From the NCBI GenBank assembly GCA_963855995.1, contig OY979717.1, forward strand, positions 70,664,354 to 70,728,353: 64,000 bases of DNA, given 5' to 3'. The DNA comes from Muricea muricata. Taxonomy: Eukaryota > Cnidaria > Anthozoa > Malacalcyonacea > Plexauridae. Under the pieces are notes generated by a model. The model worked only from the letters and a program-made list of their open reading frames with translations, searched no databases and was not told the origin of the DNA. The first letter of the stretch is position 1. The number at the start of each line of letters is the position of its first letter. Of this stretch, positions 22,706 to 48,996 are shown in pieces. Position numbers and translations under genes: made by a program.

Positions 22706-23208
22706 ATATTTATATCGGAATAGTAAGATAAACATTTCTCAGGTTGCTTATATTGGAGCGACTGACTTGTGACCGGCGTGAATGTCTGGGTAAACAACTG
22801 TAGCAACCGAACTCCAGTGTCGAACTCAATTCCTATACGGAAGATTAAATAAACTTGGAAATATTGAAGTGATTTTAACTGAGTAAAAATTGATTATTTC
22901 CTACGGCAACTTTGATTAAAACATTTATATGATTAAAGTAGATGATTTTGCGACGCGTATATCTATATATATTTATATATATCTTTATATATTACCTGAT
23001 ATAGCAAGCGTCTATAATTAGCAAGCTATAAATAACTCAGTTAGTTATATACAGGTTTCTTCTGCTTACACTGAGTCGCCACTTGTCTAGACCTGCGTTG
23101 TCTAGACCGAAGTCGTTCCTTGTCTAAGATCAAAGTCGTTTCCAAGTGACATTTCTCATCTCACGCGTTAAATTACAAAATTAAAGTACAATTATAATTG
23201 AATGAATT

Positions 23209-27438
<4,230 letters not shown>

Positions 27439-27538
27439 CTAGTGACATACTGATGAGTAATACTCTGCACAAACAGTGATGGTTTATAGACTTACAATAA
27501 TTAAGTTGAAATCTCAATTGAAATTGTCTAACAATAAG

Positions 27539-27720
27539 CGGGGCGGGGCGCCGGAAGATCATAATTAGGGGGGGGCACATGTTCATATATTCGTGTTCAC
27601 AGACTGTGAAAACAATTTATTTTAAAATCTAAATTACGATTTGAAAAGGAACTAATTACGCAGAACACCAATATATGAATACGTGCCCCCCCCCCCAATT
27701 ATCGATCTTCCAGTGCCTCT
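27539..27720. mobile_element. ~180-bp G/C-run hairpin element (MITE-like)
   Basis: GGAAGATCATAATTAGGGGG...CATATATT on the left is mirrored by AATATATG...CCCCCCAATTATCGATCTTCC on the right, with outer bases GGCGCCGGAAG and CTTCCAGTGCC also nearly complementary. It lies between the transposase stop and the right inverted repeat. It has no coding capacity. No target duplication is obvious, so it may instead be an internal palindrome of the host element. Confidence 0.6.
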
Positions 27721-28069
27721 GTCCATAAGTACAACTTGATGAGCGATTTTAGAAACTGAACATTTTTTGAAAGCTAGTTTAATACAAGTTATAGTGTCTA
27801 AGATTATATCAGGAACTAACCATTGAATTGCTCTATTTACGTTTCGAACATGCAACCGGCCACAAATATATTTTTCTATAAATATATTAATAGAGTAAAC
27901 AAAAACGACAAAATGTTTTTAAGTTTTTTACAACCGCATTGTAATTTGTCGCGCACGAGTGGACTTGAGTTGGCAAAGTCAAAGATTATATAAGTTGAGT
28001 TGGATTATTGCAGTTGTTTGCCTATACATTCACGACATTACCTAGACAATATATCAAATCTTAATATTC

Positions 28070-28738
28070 CGATGAAAATATTATTCATAAACATTTAAAA
28101 TCATTCTATTCTCCAAAGTATACACAAGAGAATAAATATGCTATAAATAGTGTCTGGTTTGTCACTTCCGGTTTCGGCCTAATTTGGGTGAAAATAGTAA
28201 ACTTTGTGCCGCGATTAAAATGTCTTTGAATTACTTCCCCACAAATGTTTTTCGATAAGAATATAGTACACCATTGGCACTTCCAAACCAATCGGAGATA
28301 GAGTTTGTAAGCGGTGCCACTTTTAGGTAAAACGATTTCGTAATAAGCTAATTTTAACAGCTCAGCCGATAATGGTAAATAGCTCAAAAGCATATCCTGA
28401 TTAAGCTATGAATTAAATGCGTTTCGAACCAAATAAAATTAGTGACGTGAAGTTGGAACAGTGATTTCTAAAGATATATAAAAATAATTCGAAGGTTTCT
28501 TCACGCGACTGTGCAATAAGACAATTTCAACGCGTCATTTACGCATTAACTGAAGCGTAAAAATCGCTATTGTTTGGCGTGAGGACAAAAACATAAATTT
28601 CTCAGGAAAATACAGAAGTGGAAAAATTCTGAGTATGATTTCAAGGTATGCTTAGTAAGCCTAACAAATGACAAAAATATGGGACATGGTTGATTTTCAA
28701 TTTGAGAATCACCGGTCGGTTCTTACAGAGACAGCCTC
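28070..28738 (-). repeat. Right ~670-bp terminal inverted repeat
   Basis: Partner of 22038-22705, ending ...ACAGAGACAGCCTC against TTAA. The 350 bp between 27721 and 28069 hold nothing I recognise. Confidence 0.88.
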
Positions 28739-29801
28739 TTAAAACTGTCTCCTAATGAATCAATTAACGAACTGTGGAAATCAACTAATACTCATACGAA
28801 TATCCAATATGACGTTTATAACTCAACCAAAGAAGTACTTAAAGATTTTCGGTCTGAACATGAAGAAAAATTGCAAAACCAATTAACTTGTCAAGGATCC
28901 TTTTTCTCTAGTGTTACAAAGTTTTCATTGTCGAAGCTGAACAAGATGTGGTCTACTGCTCAGTCAAAACTCCCAAAAAACATTTTCAACTTTACCATAC
29001 GCTATATTAATAACTCTCTTCCGACAGGTAAAAACCTTAACCGATGGGGTATATCTTCAAGTCCAGGATGCACCTTTTGTCTCAGCCCAGAATCATTACT
29101 ACACGTGGTCGCTGGATGTCAGTTTTATCTCGATCGATTTACATGGAGACACAATTCTATCCTGAACTTTGTTGCTAATACTTTGCAAACTGTGAACGGT
29201 GCTACACTCTATGCTGATATACCTGGATTCAAAAGTCCAGCAATAATTACTGGTGACACGTATCGCCCGGATTTGTTGTTATCATGCTCCAATGGCTCTC
29301 TATATGTGGTCGAGCTCACTGTTGGTTACGAAACAAATCTTGAGAATAACGTAAAGCGGAAAAAAGCTAAATATAGAGAACTAGTAAAGCAGCTAAATCA
29401 AGACTTTAATGAAGTAAAATTTGTAAATCTTTCGATGAGCTCCCTAGGTATTTTTGCACAAGAGTGTTCTTCATTCCTAGAAATGTTAGCTAATGTTGGT
29501 CTTGAGACAAAGCACCAAACGTACTGTATTAGAAGAATGATGAATATTACCATTAGAAGTACTTACTATATTTTCTGCCGCCGAAACAAGGAATGGGAAA
29601 GCCCAGACTTGCTAGCTATTTAAAATACCTGATTGTCTTGTATATATATTTGCATGTATTTTGTTTGAGTTTCTTTTTTTTTTGTGGGGGGGGGGTGGTT
29701 ATCAATTCATAGTGGTGATTCAAATAGCCAATTGTAAGTTACCTTATTTAGCGAGATTTACAATTGTATATAATATATGAGAAAATAATAAATAAAGTTT
29801 C

Positions 29802-30915
<1,114 letters not shown>

Positions 30916-32177
30916 CATTCCAATATCTGGGACGTTATTTTGATTTTGAAATGTCTAACAATAATCATAAAGAGGAACTAACAAGTCTCGTCAATGAAAT
31001 AATGAATGATATTGACTTAAAGCCACTTCATCCCAAAAATAAACTCCTCCTCTATAGTCGCTACGTCCTATCCAAACTATCATGGCATTTCACCGTTGCA
31101 ACTCTGTCTAAAACTTGGGTTACTGAAAATATCGATCCAATTGTCAACCAGTATATACGAAAATGGCTCGAAGTACCAATATCAGGAACACTAAGTACAA
31201 TCTTTCTAACAAATAACAAATTTGGATTGAGTATTTATCCCCCATCAGTCAAATTTATCCAGTGTCAGTCGGTCTTACGTACAGCATTGAAATCTTCTCC
31301 GAATGAATCAATTAAGGACTTGTGGAAATCAACTAATAACTACACTAATATTCAATATGACGGTTTCAAATCTACTAAGGAAGTACTGAAAGATTTTCGT
31401 GCTGGACACGAAGATAAACTCAAAAACCAATTATCCTGCCAAGGATCATTCTTTTCCAGCGTTACGAAGTTCGCTTTTTCTCAACTAAACAAAGTATGGT
31501 CGAATGCTCAGTCTAAACTTCCCAAAAACATATATACTTTTACAATTCGTTACATCAACAACTCCCTTCCGACCCGTAATAACCTAACGAAATGGGGAAT
31601 ATCGTCAACCTCAGAATGCGGTTTCTGTTTTAATAAAGAATCTCTCCTTCACGTAGTAGCAGGTTGCCAGTCCTATCTTGATCGTTTTACGTGGAGGCAC
31701 AATTCAATCCTTAACTTCCTCGCGCAAACACTACAGTCTATAAACGGTTATGATCTTTTCGCTGATCTACCTGGATTCAGAACTCCCTCAGTTATCACTG
31801 GTGACAGATTTCGTCCAGACTTGTTATTGACATCCTCAAACAACTCGTTGCTGTATATAGTTGAACTTACCGTCGGTTATGAGTCAAACCTTGAGTCAAA
31901 CATCAGACGAAAGAACATTAAATATAAGGAGCTTATCAAACAGCAACGAAAGTCTTTTAACGATGTTAAATTTGTAAATATCTCTATCAGCTCGTTGGGT
32001 GTTTTTGCGAAAGAGAGTTCCAATTTTTTTTTAACGATGCTAGATGATATTGGTTTTGAAGATAAGCACAAAATATACTGCATTAGGAAAATGATGACTA
32101 TTGCTATCAGAACGTCTTATTACATCTTTTGCTGCCGTAATAAGGAATGGAGTGATCCCCAACTACTAGTCTTCTAA
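30916..32177 (+). pseudogene. R-7 C-terminal polyprotein (linker, knuckle, RLE)
   Basis: One uninterrupted frame of about 420 residues: QYLGRYFDFEMSNNNHKEEL, YSRYVLSKLSWHFTVATL, NSLPTRNNLTKWGI, CGFCFNKESLLHVVAGC, FRPDLLLTSSNN, YIVELTVGYESNL, and FCCRNKEWSDPQLLVF at the end. It is intact for the RLE but lacks the RT, so cannot act alone. Confidence 0.85.
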
Positions 32178-32342
32178 ATTGATGTTTTTTATAATTGTTT
32201 ATATGTTATTTGTCTGTAAATATGTATTGTTGTTTATTTTAGTTGCTAGAGTCATGATTCAAGTAGCCGGTTGTAAATTACCTTACTAAGCGAGATTTAC
32301 AATTGTTTGTATCCCAAAAAGAAAATAATTCAATAAAGTTTC
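30916..32342 (+). mobile_element. R-7: 5'-truncated R copy
   Basis: Starts ATTCCAATATCTGGGACG just after the RT palm. 3' UTR hairpin at 32270-32307, AATAAAGTTTCCA, (TTA)n. Nearly identical to R-3 where they overlap. Confidence 0.87.
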
Positions 32343-42343
<10,001 letters not shown>

Positions 42344-44915
42344 GTCTGTACATGTCCTCTGTCTTAGTGAAAAAATTCTACTTGAATTGAAATATTTCTG
42401 TACTGTTTGACGTTTGCTCATTAATTTAATCAAGTATGATCCGCGTAAGTCTCATTTCGCTATTTTCAACTCTAATGTTATGTGGATTTTCTGGAAAGGA
42501 ATTTGTTTCGTTGGGCCGTCATACGTGGCGTTGTAAAAGTAAACTTGATGAAACCGTCTGGCTCACCATGTCCTCTCGATCAAATTTCTGTTATATATCT
42601 TAAACGCTGCCCATATTTGGAACTTATTTAACCGAAATCATCCGTGCTGCCTGGTCCTCTGGTACTGTTCCATCAGAATGGAAAAAAGCGTGTACGATAT
42701 TGATTCATAAAAAAGAAGAAACTGACAATCCCGCTAACTTCAGACCAATAACGCTACAATCTGTCCCACTGAAAGTTTTCACACCCTGTCTCCGTAATAA
42801 AATGTTCACTTTCCTAGTTGAGAACAATTACATAGAACATAACATCCAGAAAGGTTTTACTCCTAAAGTTGCAGGAACTCTTGAACATACCGCTCATATG
42901 GCGCATATAATCAACACAGCCCGTATTAAACAAAGATCTGTTACAATCACCTTACTTGACCTTAAGAATGCATTCGACGAACTCTATCATAACCTCATTT
43001 ACGAAGTCCTTCACCATCTCCCACGTGGAACAAGGGATCTAATTCAAAGTCTTTATACCAACTTCCAAACCTCTATTATAACCGAACAGTTCAGTACTCC
43101 GTTTATTGCAATCGGTCGCGGCGTCTTGCAAGGTGATTGTCTCAGCCCTCTCCTTTTTAATATGTCTTTCAATACGTTTATTCAGCGTATAAAATCTGAA
43201 AAATACTCCCAACTTGGCTTTTGGAAATTTAATAAAACTGGTATTCCGTGCAATCCCATTCATTGGTTCCAATTCGCAGACGACGCGGCTGTCATCAGCA
43301 GCCAAGAAAAGGAAAATCAAATTTTGCTCAATCGTTTCTCAGTGTGGTGTCAATGGGCCAACATGATCATACGTATTGACAAGTGCTCCTCATTTGGAAT
43401 TAAAAAACACTTATCCAAATCTATCCAGTACCAACCCAAGCTGTTCGTAAATAACCAACTGATACCCCGTATCGAGATCGGTAAATCTTTCTGCTATCTT
43501 GGGCGTTACTTCGATTTCAACATGCCTGACGAACGACACAAATCTGAATTATATGATCTGTTTAATAATATCATATCAAAAATTGATGAATTACCTTTAC
43601 ACCCCGGAAATAAAATCCTTCTATATAGTCACTACTTGCTCTCCAAAATCTCGTGGGAATTAACAATAACCGATATATCTAAAACATGGATTTTCGAAAC
43701 TTTAGATACCCTTGCTTCCAGATATATCCGAAAATGGCTCGAATTTCCAATCTCTACTACCCTTAGCAATGTGTTTCTCCCCCGAAACAAATTTGGTTTA
43801 AATGTCATTCTGCCGTCAACGAAGTTTACCCAATGCCAAACTGTCTCACGGTCAAGTTTAAAAACGTCCATGAATAAAGACATCAATAAGTTATACATCA
43901 ATAAGGTAAATAACAAGCACGAATAAGAATATTCAGTACGACATGTACAAAAATACAAAGGATGTATTTAAAGCTTTTAGAAATGATAACGAACAGAGAC
44001 TAGAAATCCATCTCATCTCACAAGGTTCTTTCTTCTCAAATGCCATCAAAAATTCCACGTCATCATTCAATTCCCTATGGTTAAGGTCATTTGCTCAATC
44101 CAGACTTCCTAAGAATATATTTAACTTCACAGTTCGTTACATCATCAATTCCCTCTGTACTCGAAAAAACATGGTCAGATTGGTCTGTCATCATCGGCTG
44201 ATTGTTCATTCTGCTTTTCTCCTGAAACACTCCTGCTTGTCATCTCTGGTTGTAAGGAGTATCTAAATGAAGGAAGTTTTACGTGGCGACACGATTCAGT
44301 TTTAAATTTCATTGCGTCCAGCCTTACGTGTGTCAAAGGATCCAAACTCTATATTGATTTGCCTGGCTTTATTACCCCGTCAGTTATCACTGGTGATGAG
44401 TTACGTCCAGACCTTCTCTTGACAATTGAAAATAAATTATTATATATTTTGGAACTGACTGTAGGCTTTGAAACGAATCTAAAAATTAACTCAGATCGAA
44501 AACTGAAAAAATACTTGCCACTTATTTCTGATGAAGAAAATAACTTTGATAAAGTAAAATTCGTTAATGTATCCATAAGTTCGCTAGGAGTATTTGGTCA
44601 ATCGACGAACACATTTAATGATATGCTTAAGGATTTGAAGTTTGATGAACAGCATATTAGATACGTTAAAAAGAAAATTATTTCTACTTGTATTCGAGCA
44701 TCTTACTATATATTCTGTCAGCGAAACAAAGACTGGACTAGCCCAGAACTTTTAAAGATTTGAGTAGTGTCCAAACTGTAACAAAAAAAGCATTATTACT
44801 ATTATTTTTTATTAATATATATAACCAAACATTATTCAAGTAGACATAGATAGACTACCTTTTATAAGTGAGGTTTATCAATGTAAATATAGTAAATCAA
44901 ATAAATAAAGTTTCC
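42344..44915 (+). mobile_element. R-12: full-span R element with internal deletion, no TTA tail
   Basis: 5' UTR resembles R-10 from TGTACATGTCC on. Coding jumps from finger 1 straight to the RT start near 42548. 3' UTR hairpin at about 44845-44885, then AATAAATAAAGTTTCCATAAC: the tail (TTA)n is absent, so the train ends here, probably by a later rearrangement. Confidence 0.85.
42436..44763 (+). pseudogene. R-12 polyprotein, deleted and frameshifted
   Basis: Starts MIRVSLISLFSTLMLCGFSG, with the first finger damaged (FSGKEF instead of FCGKEF), then a deletion of about 700 bp joins SLGRHTWRCKSKL to MKPSGSPCPLDQ. Main frame 42700-43926: NFRPITLQSVPLKV, LLDLKNAFDELYHNL, GRGVLQGDCLSPLLFNM, FQFADDAAVIS, LSKISWELTITDISKTW. 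Shifts follow near 43920 and 44180; the RLE reads in 44359-44763 (ITGDELRPDLLL, YILELTVGFETNL, ending DWTSPELLKI). The knuckle region between is corrupted. Confidence 0.82.
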
Positions 44916-45065
44916 ATAACAAAGTTTCACATTAGGTAGCTAAATAACTAAATTACAATGTGAATTACAACTAAGAATATAGAGTCTATTGTAGAAAACA
45001 TTAAAAAGGAGGCTACAATTTACAAATCGAATAAGACTTAATAATACTTATTAATGGATATAAGA
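44916..45065. other. Unassigned 150 bp
   Basis: AT-rich sequence between the R-12 3' end and the stop codon of the minus-strand LINE; probably that LINE's 3' UTR. No feature seen. Confidence 0.4.
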
Positions 45066-45563
45066 TCAATCCAAAGTCTGATTGTATTTATCTACGGCAA
45101 AGACAATCGGGCTATTTTTAAACCGTTCTGTCCTACAATTGAAATTATATATCTTATCACCGCTTAACCTTGTCTCCCTATCCCAGATTTGATTAACCGT
45201 AAGAGGTAATAGGTCATGCAATTTATGTGTAGAAACCATCATATCCTTAACTAAGTTTACGCATTTAGTTTCTCTCCGACTCTCCAGGGTTTTGATGCCG
45301 CACCTAGTTAATGCTTCGTTATAGGTAATTCCGGGGTATATTATTCTTAGCGCTCTCTTTTGGATTCTCTCAATATCGTAGCATTGTTCACCAGTAAGAC
45401 TGCCATGCCAAACTTGTGCTCCGTACTCTAGTACTGATCTAATACAGATACATAAAACGCCATTAAGTCCTTTTCCGTTGCCCCATAGCTTTTAAGAACT
45501 TTCAACAGCTGTAGACGTTTAACAGCGTTCCTAACAATATGACTTGTATTGGTGTTCTTACCA
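45066..45563 (-). pseudogene. CR1/L2-like LINE C-terminal fragment
   Basis: The minus strand reads the post-RT domain of a CR1/L2-type LINE: CIRSVLEYGAQVWHGSLTGE, then IQKRALRIIYPGITYNEAL, ESRRETKCVNL, STHKLHDLLPL, ending DKYNQTLD with TGA at 45066-45068. One frameshift near 45445 separates this from the segment DLMAFYVS upstream. It is cut at about 45563 by, or joined to, a plus-strand fragment of the same kind of element. Confidence 0.7.
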
Positions 45564-46780
45564 GTTTTGAAGAAAATTTAAAGGTAAAGCTATTCACGGA
45601 CTTAATAAGGCCGGTCTTAACTGTATTTATATGCCTCTCCAAGCCTCCAAATTACATGTTAATGATCAACCGTGGGTCACTGCTGAATTCAAAAACCTGA
45701 TCAAACTCCACCAAAGAGCATTTGTACTAGGTGACAAGAAACTCTTTCGCAAATTTATATCGCAACCGTGTGAGTCGGGAAGGAAAATCCTGTCGGGCTA
45801 GATTTTATCAACCTATCAACTCTTACAATCTCTTCCTCCTTACGATGAGCAGTTCGAGCCTCCAACGATGTCTGAAAGAGATACATGCCTACAATCATAG
45901 ACAAAAAGCACGGGGACGCTATTAAAAAGAGCCCACACTTAAGTTACTCAATTATTTATATGCTCACATAGTCATATTCCCCGCTCCCCTGATACAATGT
46001 TGTTGCAAGAAGTATCGCAATAGTCGCCATAATGATTCTAATATTTATCAACATTGTTGTGGGGGGAGGCGGTGGTTTTGTAAGGATATGTGAATACTTC
46101 TCAAAAATTTTGGGTTTTTTCTCGTGTGTCCCAACAGATTTGTCTATGATTGTAGCTTTAAATAAACTCAATCTTCGTAAAGCATCAGGCCCTGACAAGT
46201 TGCCAAACCGTTACTAAAAGAGTTTGCAGACGTTCTTGCCCAGCCACCCTGTACTATATTGAATAGTTCCTTTCGTGAGCAAAAATTCCCTTAAACCTGG
46301 AAATTAGCGAATATTGTCCCTCTAATTAAAACCAAACCCGTGACCAACGTCAATAAACATCTTCTTTGGAACAATCATAAAAAAATGGTTATACGAAAGT
46401 CAAACAAACGTTTATATTTTATCATCTTGTGGAAACGAGCCAGACTACCGACGAAGATATTGTCCTGTTTTATTGTACCTGCATTAGACCGGTACTTGAG
46501 TACTCTGCACCAGTTTTCTACCATTTGCACTCAAAGTACTTAAATGATGATCTAGAAAGGGTTCAGAAACGTGTGCTTTCCATCTTATCTCCAGGAAATT
46601 CGTATCAGCAAAACCCTGAAAAATTCCAACTACCAACATTGCAACGTCGGAGACAAGACTTGTGTGAAAACTTATTTAGGAAGATAATATGTGATAAGAC
46701 ACACAAGTTGCATAACTTGCTTCCGCCAGAACATCAACCCAAATATGATTTTATTTTTTATGCACAAAATCTCATTTCGG
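45564..46780 (+). pseudogene. CR1/L2-like LINE fragments, RT palm deleted
   Basis: Pieces on the plus strand: about 45564-45800 (LHVNDQPWVTAEFKNLIKLH, linker upstream of the RT), 46130-46350 (IVALNKLNLRKASGPDKLPN, motif 0/1 region, ending VTNVNKHL) and 46380-46780 (KRLYFIILWKRARL, then CIRPVLEYSAPVFYH, LERVQKRVLSIL, KTHKLHNLLPPEHQPKYDF). The part between VNKHL and the thumb, containing the catalytic palm, is deleted, and there are several frameshifts. 45900-46130 is non-coding sequence with a G-rich patch at 46060. Confidence 0.7.
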
Positions 46781-47053
46781 TTGCCATCTTGGATTCTCAC
46801 GTCCCTATTTATATTTACACTAACATGAAGGGCATTTCACCAACAATAGCAAATTCCCAACAGTGCAGGTTTCGACATAATTGGAATGTTTGGCCCAATG
46901 TGTCTGGCCACAGGTTTGGCTAACATACGAGTACCAAGATGCTTGCGAGGGGCTGACATGAAAATCGTGAAGAAGACCGCGGATGTTGTGTTGGTTCTGG
47001 ATCAAGATCGAGTGATCTGGATCATCTCGCTCGAGTTAGCCTCGAGGGAGATG
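46781..47053. other. Unassigned 270 bp flanking the copia LTR
   Basis: Moderately GC-rich sequence with no recognised domain or repeat. It ends GAGGGAGATG immediately before the LTR and should be the insertion flank of the copia element. Confidence 0.4.
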
Positions 47054-47401
47054 TGTTAAGTTTGTGGATGTGGCCATCACTATCCACTGCAGATTAAGTA
47101 CAACTTACAACATCAGAGTTTTGTATCAATCTATTTTTACAGCACAATTACATACATATATATGAGATTACAAGGAATTTGGTTTACAATCATTTACCGT
47201 ATAAGGTCTATAATAATATCAAGGAATTTACTATAATTATCTTATCTATGGAATGATGGTCATTTTTATCTGATTATTTCGTTATCTAATTATTCTAATT
47301 ATCCAATTTCAGTACGTATATTTCCTTCGCCACATTGAGTGTTCAAACTAATGCCTCCTTTTTATAGTAACATTAACAAAATATTTGAGCATACTTTAAC
47401 A
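47054..47401 (-). repeat. Copia-type LTR, 348 bp
   Basis: Bounded by TGTTAA at 47054 and TTAACA at 47401, the TG...CA inverted ends of an LTR. In minus orientation it follows the copia coding region, and a purine tract (AAGTGAGGG, minus strand) lies directly before it as the polypurine primer. It is therefore the 3' LTR; the 5' LTR is not in the window. Confidence 0.78.
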
Positions 47402-47484
47402 CCCTCACTTGCTCTTATATTTTGAGCTGCAATATTTTTTTTTGCTGTATTGTGCGCATGTGGTGTATTGTGCGCATGTGGTGT

Positions 47485-47974
47485 TCATGTTTCGTGTTTT
47501 CCTAACATAATTCCTCCAAAACTTTCTAGTTTAACTCTGCTGACTGGCTTGGTGAAAACATCTGCTACATTTTCTTCGGTTGGAATATCTATTTCTAAGC
47601 TAATTCGCCCTTCCTGTGTCTCTGATCTAATAAAGTGATACTTTATATCTATGTGTTTTGATCTTTGATGCTGCACTGGGTTCTTTGCTAAATTCATAGC
47701 TCCCTGATTATCAATCATAATAAGTGACTTACCTTCTTTGATACCTACCTTCATGTCCAAACATAGCTGCATAAGGAATTTTGCTTCTTGCACTGCATTA
47801 GCGAGTGCTATATACTCTGCTTCACATGTCGATAGTGCGACAGTCGGCTGTTTTCGACTTTTCCATGATATCAATGGACCATGTCGTGAAAGCTGGAAAT
47901 TGTAACCTGTAAGACTTCGTCTGTCTTCAATGGACGCTCCCCAATCTGAATCACAAAAGCCTTTAAAGTAGTAT
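47485..47974 (-). pseudogene. Ty1/copia RNase H and C-terminus
   Basis: The C-terminal end of a copia Pol polyprotein on the minus strand: FCDSDWGASIEDRRSLTGYN, then ISWKSRKQPTVALSTCEAEY (the STCEAEY RNase H signature), IDNQGAMNLAKNPVQHQRSK, KHIDIKYHFIRSE and ENVADVFTKP. This is the classic copia RNase H end, which degrades the RNA strand of the RNA-DNA hybrid. Coding stops abruptly at about 47974, where the Polinton starts, so the rest of Pol is missing. The retained part has no stops. Confidence 0.88.
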
Positions 47975-48137
47975 AGGAAATGCCGGTTCTGGAGTAACTC
48001 CAATAACCGCCCCCCACCAATTCCAAGGTGGCGTCGTCCTAATTTAATTTTTTCACTGGCCAGCCCCAAATTTCACACCGCAGGCTCAAAAAAAAAATCC
48101 AAGATGGCGGTCGGGAAATTTTCAAATCCAAGCCGGG

Positions 48138-48168
48138 AAAATTCCTTAAAAATTTTTTAAGGAATTTT
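48138..48168. promoter_or_regulatory. Perfect palindrome P1 before the first Polinton gene
   Basis: Left arm AAAATTCCTTAAAAA, one T, then the exact reverse complement (15-bp arms). It lies 57 bp before the first start codon. Function unknown; one of seven such palindromes in this element. Confidence 0.75.
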
Positions 48169-48225
48169 CAAAAAAAAAATCGAGAAAATTTTTTTCCATT
48201 TTTTAAAAAAGATAAAGTAGAAACA

Positions 48226-48712
48226 ATGCCTTTCAATCCTGAACTTATCAAAGTCTCAAAATCAAATGACAAATACAGCAATTTGGTCCACGACGAAGAC
48301 ACCATCACTTTTGCCTTAAAAGATTGTTATTCTTATTTTGGGTTATCGTTCAACAAGAAGTTTAAGAATTATTCGATCGGCATCAACATTAAAGACAATC
48401 TTTTTTCAAGATTAAAAGCTGTTGAGGAGAAAGCCGAGACGTTTTTAGACCGTCCATTAACAAAACCACTTTTTCGATGCCTTGTCGAAAAAAACGGGTA
48501 TAAATATTTTGTATTTGAAACTAAAACCTGACCAATTCGACGAAGACATGTTGGATGTAAAATCTGTCGTAGTTTCTGGTCTCATCACAGTCACAGCGAT
48601 TTACAAAGGTCATGAGCACCCGTCCCTTCTCGTCCGCGTCGACGAACTCGACATTCAAAAGGCTCCTCCACGCGAAAGACCCGAAGTTAAGGCCTTGTGC
48701 GACGACGACTAA
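48226..48712 (+). pseudogene. Polinton early ORF, possible DNA-binding protein, frameshifted
   Basis: The first plus-strand gene of the Polinton. 48226-48531 (MPFNPELIKVSKSN, KNYSIGINIKDNLFSRLKA) shifts frame near 48515 into VVVSGLITVTAIYKGHEHPS...LLVRVDELDIQK, ending ALCDDD at 48712. The beta-rich second half followed by an acidic tail resembles single-strand DNA-binding proteins of small DNA viruses, and its place just before the polymerase would fit, but I do not recognise the family. The frameshift makes it a pseudogene unless slippage occurs. Confidence 0.5.
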
Positions 48713-48754
48713 AAAAAATCGAGAAAATTTTAAAAAGTGTTTTTACAAAAAACA

Positions 48755-48952
48755 ATGAATACTCAACTTAAAAATCGTATTAACCATTTGGAGCTCCAGA
48801 AGGAAGCAAGCGAATTGCGTTTGAGAGAAGATAAAAACTATACACGGAACGAACTGATAATATTGGCAAAAGTAGCAGGTATCCACTATATTAAGAAGTA
48901 CAAAAAACATAGTCTTGCATTGAAACTTGGGATAGAATTACCCAAAAAATAA
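48755..48952 (+). CDS. Small Polinton protein with SAP/HeH-like motif
   Basis: 65 residues, ATG at 48755. A charged helix (QLKNRINHLELQKEASELRL) is followed by YTRNELIILAKVAGIHYIKK and a basic tail, like the two-helix SAP/HeH DNA-binding motif (inference from pattern only). Located between the first ORF and polymerase B. No damage seen. Confidence 0.5.
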   Translation: MNTQLKNRINHLELQKEASELRLREDKNYTRNELIILAKVAGIHYIKKYKKHSLALKLGIELPKK

Positions 48953-48961
48953 AATCATTGC

Positions 48962-48988
48962 ATTTTAAAACCTTAAAGGTTTTAAAAT
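48962..48988. terminator. Perfect palindrome P2 between small ORF and polymerase B
   Basis: ATTTTAAAACCTT, one A, then its reverse complement (13-bp arms). It fills the 44-bp gap between the stop at 48952 and the ATG at 48997. Confidence 0.7.
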
Positions 48989-48996
48989 ATGAATAA

